64,000 nucleotides of DNA from Puteibacter caeruleilacunae (GTDB taxonomy: Bacteria; Bacteroidota; Bacteroidia; Bacteroidales; Prolixibacteraceae), in assembly GCA_005217565.1 (NCBI GenBank), contig SJCO01000017.1, forward strand, positions 113,514-177,513, written 5' to 3'. The position numbers and the translations under genes were made by a program. Below, piece after piece: positions 62,211-64,000 of the stretch. The notes under the pieces were generated by a model. The model had not been told where the DNA came from, did not search any database, and saw only the letters and a program-made list of their open reading frames with translations. Positions within the stretch are counted from its first letter, which is position 1, and the number at the start of each line of letters is the position of its first letter.

Positions 62211-62978
62211 CTAATATTCATCTGAAACGTCAGTAAGTACTTCGTATCCAGTTTCCGTTACAAGAATTGTGTGCTCAAACTGCGCCGATAGTTTGTTGTC
62301 TACAGTTCGGGCAGTCCAACCATCTTGCTTGTCTACTTTTGCTCTAGCCTTACCCTGGTTGATCATTGGTTCAATGGTGAATGTCATACCTGGTTGCAGC
62401 TTAGGACCACTGTTTCTGCGTGCAGCATGGTCAACCTGAGGGTCTTCATGGAAGTCAACACCTACACCATGTCCACAAAATTCGTATACAACGCTATATC
62501 CTTTCACTTTGGCATATCGTTGAATAGCGAAACCAATGTTACCAACATGGTTGCCTGGGCGTACTTGCTGGATTCCTAAATCCAAACAATGTTTAGTGGT
62601 TTCAATTAAGCGCAACGCATCCTCTGATACTTCTCCAACGGTGTACATTTTACTGGTGTCACCATAATATCCATCAAGAATGGTTGTAACATCAATGTTT
62701 AAGATATCACCATTTTTCAGAATGGTATCCTCCGATGGGATTCCATGACATATTACTTCGTTTAATGAAATACAACACGATTTAGGATAACCGCCGTATC
62801 CAAGTGTTGCAGGAGTTGCACCATGTTCAATGATGAAGTCATGAATTTTCTGATTTAAAAATTCAGTTGATACCCCTTCTTTTACAAACTCTTCGATATA
62901 AATTAACGCTTGAGCCGCAAGTTTTGAGCTTTTACGTATCCCGTCAATCTGTTCTTTACTCTTAATAATGATTCCCAT
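62211..62978 (-). CDS. map: Methionine aminopeptidase, type I
   Basis: A 255-residue enzyme beginning at the ATG at 62978 (MGIIIKSKEQIDGIRKSS); the frame is open 7 codons further to a TTG, which would be unusual. It removes the N-terminal Met from new proteins. Metal ligands are all visible: the two Asp in ILNIDVTTILDGYYGD, His in CGHGVGVDFHEDPQV, Glu in GMTFTIEPMI and Glu in QFEHTILVTETG. CISLNEVICHGIP is the type I signature. In many Bacteroidota map lies in the ribosomal protein cluster; this stand-alone copy may be an extra one. Confidence 0.96.
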   Translation of the reverse strand: MGIIIKSKEQIDGIRKSSKLAAQALIYIEEFVKEGVSTEFLNQKIHDFIIEHGATPATLGYGGYPKSCCISLNEVICHGIPSEDTILKNGDILNIDVTTILDGYYGDTSKMYTVGEVSEDALRLIETTKHCLDLGIQQVRPGNHVGNIGFAIQRYAKVKGYSVVYEFCGHGVGVDFHEDPQVDHAARRNSGPKLQPGMTFTIEPMINQGKARAKVDKQDGWTARTVDNKLSAQFEHTILVTETGYEVLTDVSDEY

Positions 62979-63016
62979 GTTTCTGAAAAATTTTCGCAAA
63001 ATTGGTTAAAACCTCG

Positions 63017-63046
63017 TTGAATTCAAAGGATTATGACCTACTTTTG
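63017..63046 (+). promoter_or_regulatory. Promoter of the acyl-ACP thioesterase gene
   Basis: TTG (63017-63019), 19 nt, TACTTTTG (63039-63046), a near-ideal Bacteroidota promoter. The start of transcription would fall near 63053, which favours the ATG at 63068 over an earlier in-frame start at 63002. Confidence 0.65.
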
Positions 63047-63067
63047 ATGTTCAAAATAGTTTTGGTT

Positions 63068-63832
63068 ATGACTACATCAAATAAACTCAACGAATTTAAT
63101 ACAATTCTGAAGGACGAAATGTTCATTAGTTCCTATCAGGTTGACAAAATGGGATATTTAAGTATTCCTGCAATTGGAAGTATTCTGGAAGAGTTAGCCT
63201 GGAGACATGCTGACTCGGGAGATTTTGGTTTCGACGCATTGAACAATCAGAATATGTTGTGGGTGCTCTCTCGGTTATCTGTAAAGATTTTACAGCGTCC
63301 ACAGTGGCGTGATCAAATCATTATTAAAACGTGGTCATGCGGACCAGATGGGATATTTGCTCGTAGGGAATTTCAGTTTGAAGACCGACAGGGGAATGTA
63401 TTATTAACGGCTGTGTCGCATTGGTTAATTTTGGATGGGGATACACATCGTATGATCCGTTTGAATAAAATGATGGATCTATTTCCCGCTCATGCAGCCA
63501 TTGAACATGATTTCTCGCCAATAAAGATTGAAACTGTTCATGCAGACTATAGTGGGGAATATGAACAAGTTCGTCATAGCGATATCGATTTGAATAAGCA
63601 TATGAATAATACAAAGTATATGCAGCGTCTTATTGATAGCTATGATGAGGAGGTAATTGATAAATACAGGATATCAAGCTTTGAGGTCAATTACCTTAAC
63701 GAAGCAATTTTTGGAGATCGCTTAAAAGTCGTTCGACAAGATCCTGAAAATAATGAACAAAGAACAACGATTATTCGAGAGTCGGATCAAAAAGAGATGG
63801 CTCGGATTCAGTTTAATTGGGAAGAAAGATAA
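63068..63832 (+). CDS. Acyl-ACP thioesterase
   Basis: From the ATG at 63068 the protein has 254 residues (an earlier ATG at 63002 lies upstream of the promoter). It has the double hotdog layout of bacterial FatA/FatB-type thioesterases, which release fatty acids from acyl carrier protein. The first hotdog holds SYQVDKMGYLSIPAIGSILEE and WVLSRLSVKILQRPQW. The second holds the catalytic-type motif SDIDLNKHMNNTKYMQ, with Asn and His. Cytoplasmic. No lipid genes are beside it in the window. Confidence 0.9.
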   Translation: MTTSNKLNEFNTILKDEMFISSYQVDKMGYLSIPAIGSILEELAWRHADSGDFGFDALNNQNMLWVLSRLSVKILQRPQWRDQIIIKTWSCGPDGIFARREFQFEDRQGNVLLTAVSHWLILDGDTHRMIRLNKMMDLFPAHAAIEHDFSPIKIETVHADYSGEYEQVRHSDIDLNKHMNNTKYMQRLIDSYDEEVIDKYRISSFEVNYLNEAIFGDRLKVVRQDPENNEQRTTIIRESDQKEMARIQFNWEER

Positions 63833-63885
63833 AGAAAAAGAGGACACCGATTAAGAAGGGCACTGAAAAAGTGTTTTAAGTACTA

Positions 63886-63926
63886 AAAGCAGTAAAAAGT
63901 TGATGAACTCATCTTTTTACTGCTTT
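63886..63926 (+). terminator. Hairpin after the thioesterase gene
   Basis: A 14-bp perfect stem (63886-63899 with 63913-63926) closing a 13-nt loop, about 53 bp after the stop codon. The A/T-rich composition weakens the GC core, but the stem is long. Confidence 0.7.
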
Positions 63927-63955
63927 CTTTGTAATGTAGATTTTTACAAAGAAAG
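63923..63955. other. Second, overlapping hairpin
   Basis: CTTTCTTTGTAA (63923-63934) and TTACAAAGAAAG (63944-63955) pair perfectly. Its first four bases are the last bases of the previous hairpin, so the two structures compete. Confidence 0.55.
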
Positions 63956-64000
63956 ATTATGTTAGCGCAGCAACAGAGTTTATCGTTTAGTTCTTATTCA

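Noticed and set aside
63002..63067. ATG at 63002 as start of the thioesterase
   Set aside because: A good promoter (63017-63046) lies inside this extension, and the conserved hotdog domain starts after the ATG at 63068.
1..64000. tRNA, rRNA, riboswitch, insertion sequence or prophage genes
   Set aside because: I looked through the intergenic regions and gene products and saw no cloverleaf, conserved rRNA segment, transposase, integrase or phage structural gene. A covariance-model scan would be needed to exclude small RNAs.

Overview
The window looks like the chromosome of a Bacteroidota species, most likely an anaerobic or facultatively anaerobic member of the Bacteroidales/Marinilabiliales type. 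The evidence is AT-rich DNA, matches to the Bacteroidota promoter (TTG/TTTG, about 19 nt, TAnnTTTG), few Shine-Dalgarno sites, an ECF sigma/FecR/TonB-receptor cascade with a DUF4249 partner, a NigD-like lipoprotein, a GldL-like small membrane protein, a sulfatase, an acyl-ACP thioesterase and two [FeFe]-hydrogenase-type proteins. I found no rRNA, tRNA, insertion sequence, prophage or CRISPR array.

Layout. 1-2.2 kb (+): a gene end, a small membrane protein and a sulfatase lipoprotein. 2.2-11 kb (-): a Tat-signal TIM-barrel protein, a PIF1-like helicase with HRDC and HTH tail, then a sigma, FecR, TonB receptor, DUF4249 outer-membrane cassette. 11.1-18.5 kb (-): a six-gene sugar-acid/pentose-phosphate block (gnd, pdxB, Gfo/Idh oxidoreductase, LarA-like racemase/epimerase, HAD hydrolase, PPi-type phosphofructokinase). 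18.7-25.2 kb: a LacI-type regulator divergent from uronate genes uxaC, kdgK, kdgA and an ExuT-like transporter, with palindromic operators and an 11-bp tandem repeat between them. 25.3-33.3 kb: a BamA-like protein, NigD-like lipoprotein, S9 peptidase, HemN-like radical SAM enzyme and a YD-repeat-like lipoprotein.

33.4-42.3 kb holds two very large consecutive genes (1552 and 1401 codons) with no family I recognise; the first starts with a twin-arginine motif. They are the largest unexplained content of the window. 42.4-43.1 kb is a histidine-rich secreted protein. 43.3-50.1 kb is a hydrogen-sensing type locus: a sigma-54-dependent activator, three 15-bp dyads, a sigma-54 promoter candidate, then an operon of two thioredoxin-like [2Fe-2S] proteins, a sensory-type [FeFe] hydrogenase with PAS domain, a PP2C/SpoIIE phosphatase and a monomeric [FeFe] hydrogenase with complete H-cluster motifs.

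50.2-59.1 kb (-): a PafA-like phosphatase that has lost most metal ligands, a DUF6588-like barrel, pirin, HrpB helicase, a small barrel protein, a GldL-like peptide and a secreted coiled-coil protein. A perfect 26-bp inverted repeat sits between the last two. 59.3-63.9 kb: a histidine kinase/OmpR-type regulator pair preceded by 11-bp direct repeats, an isochorismatase-like hydrolase, methionine aminopeptidase and acyl-ACP thioesterase.
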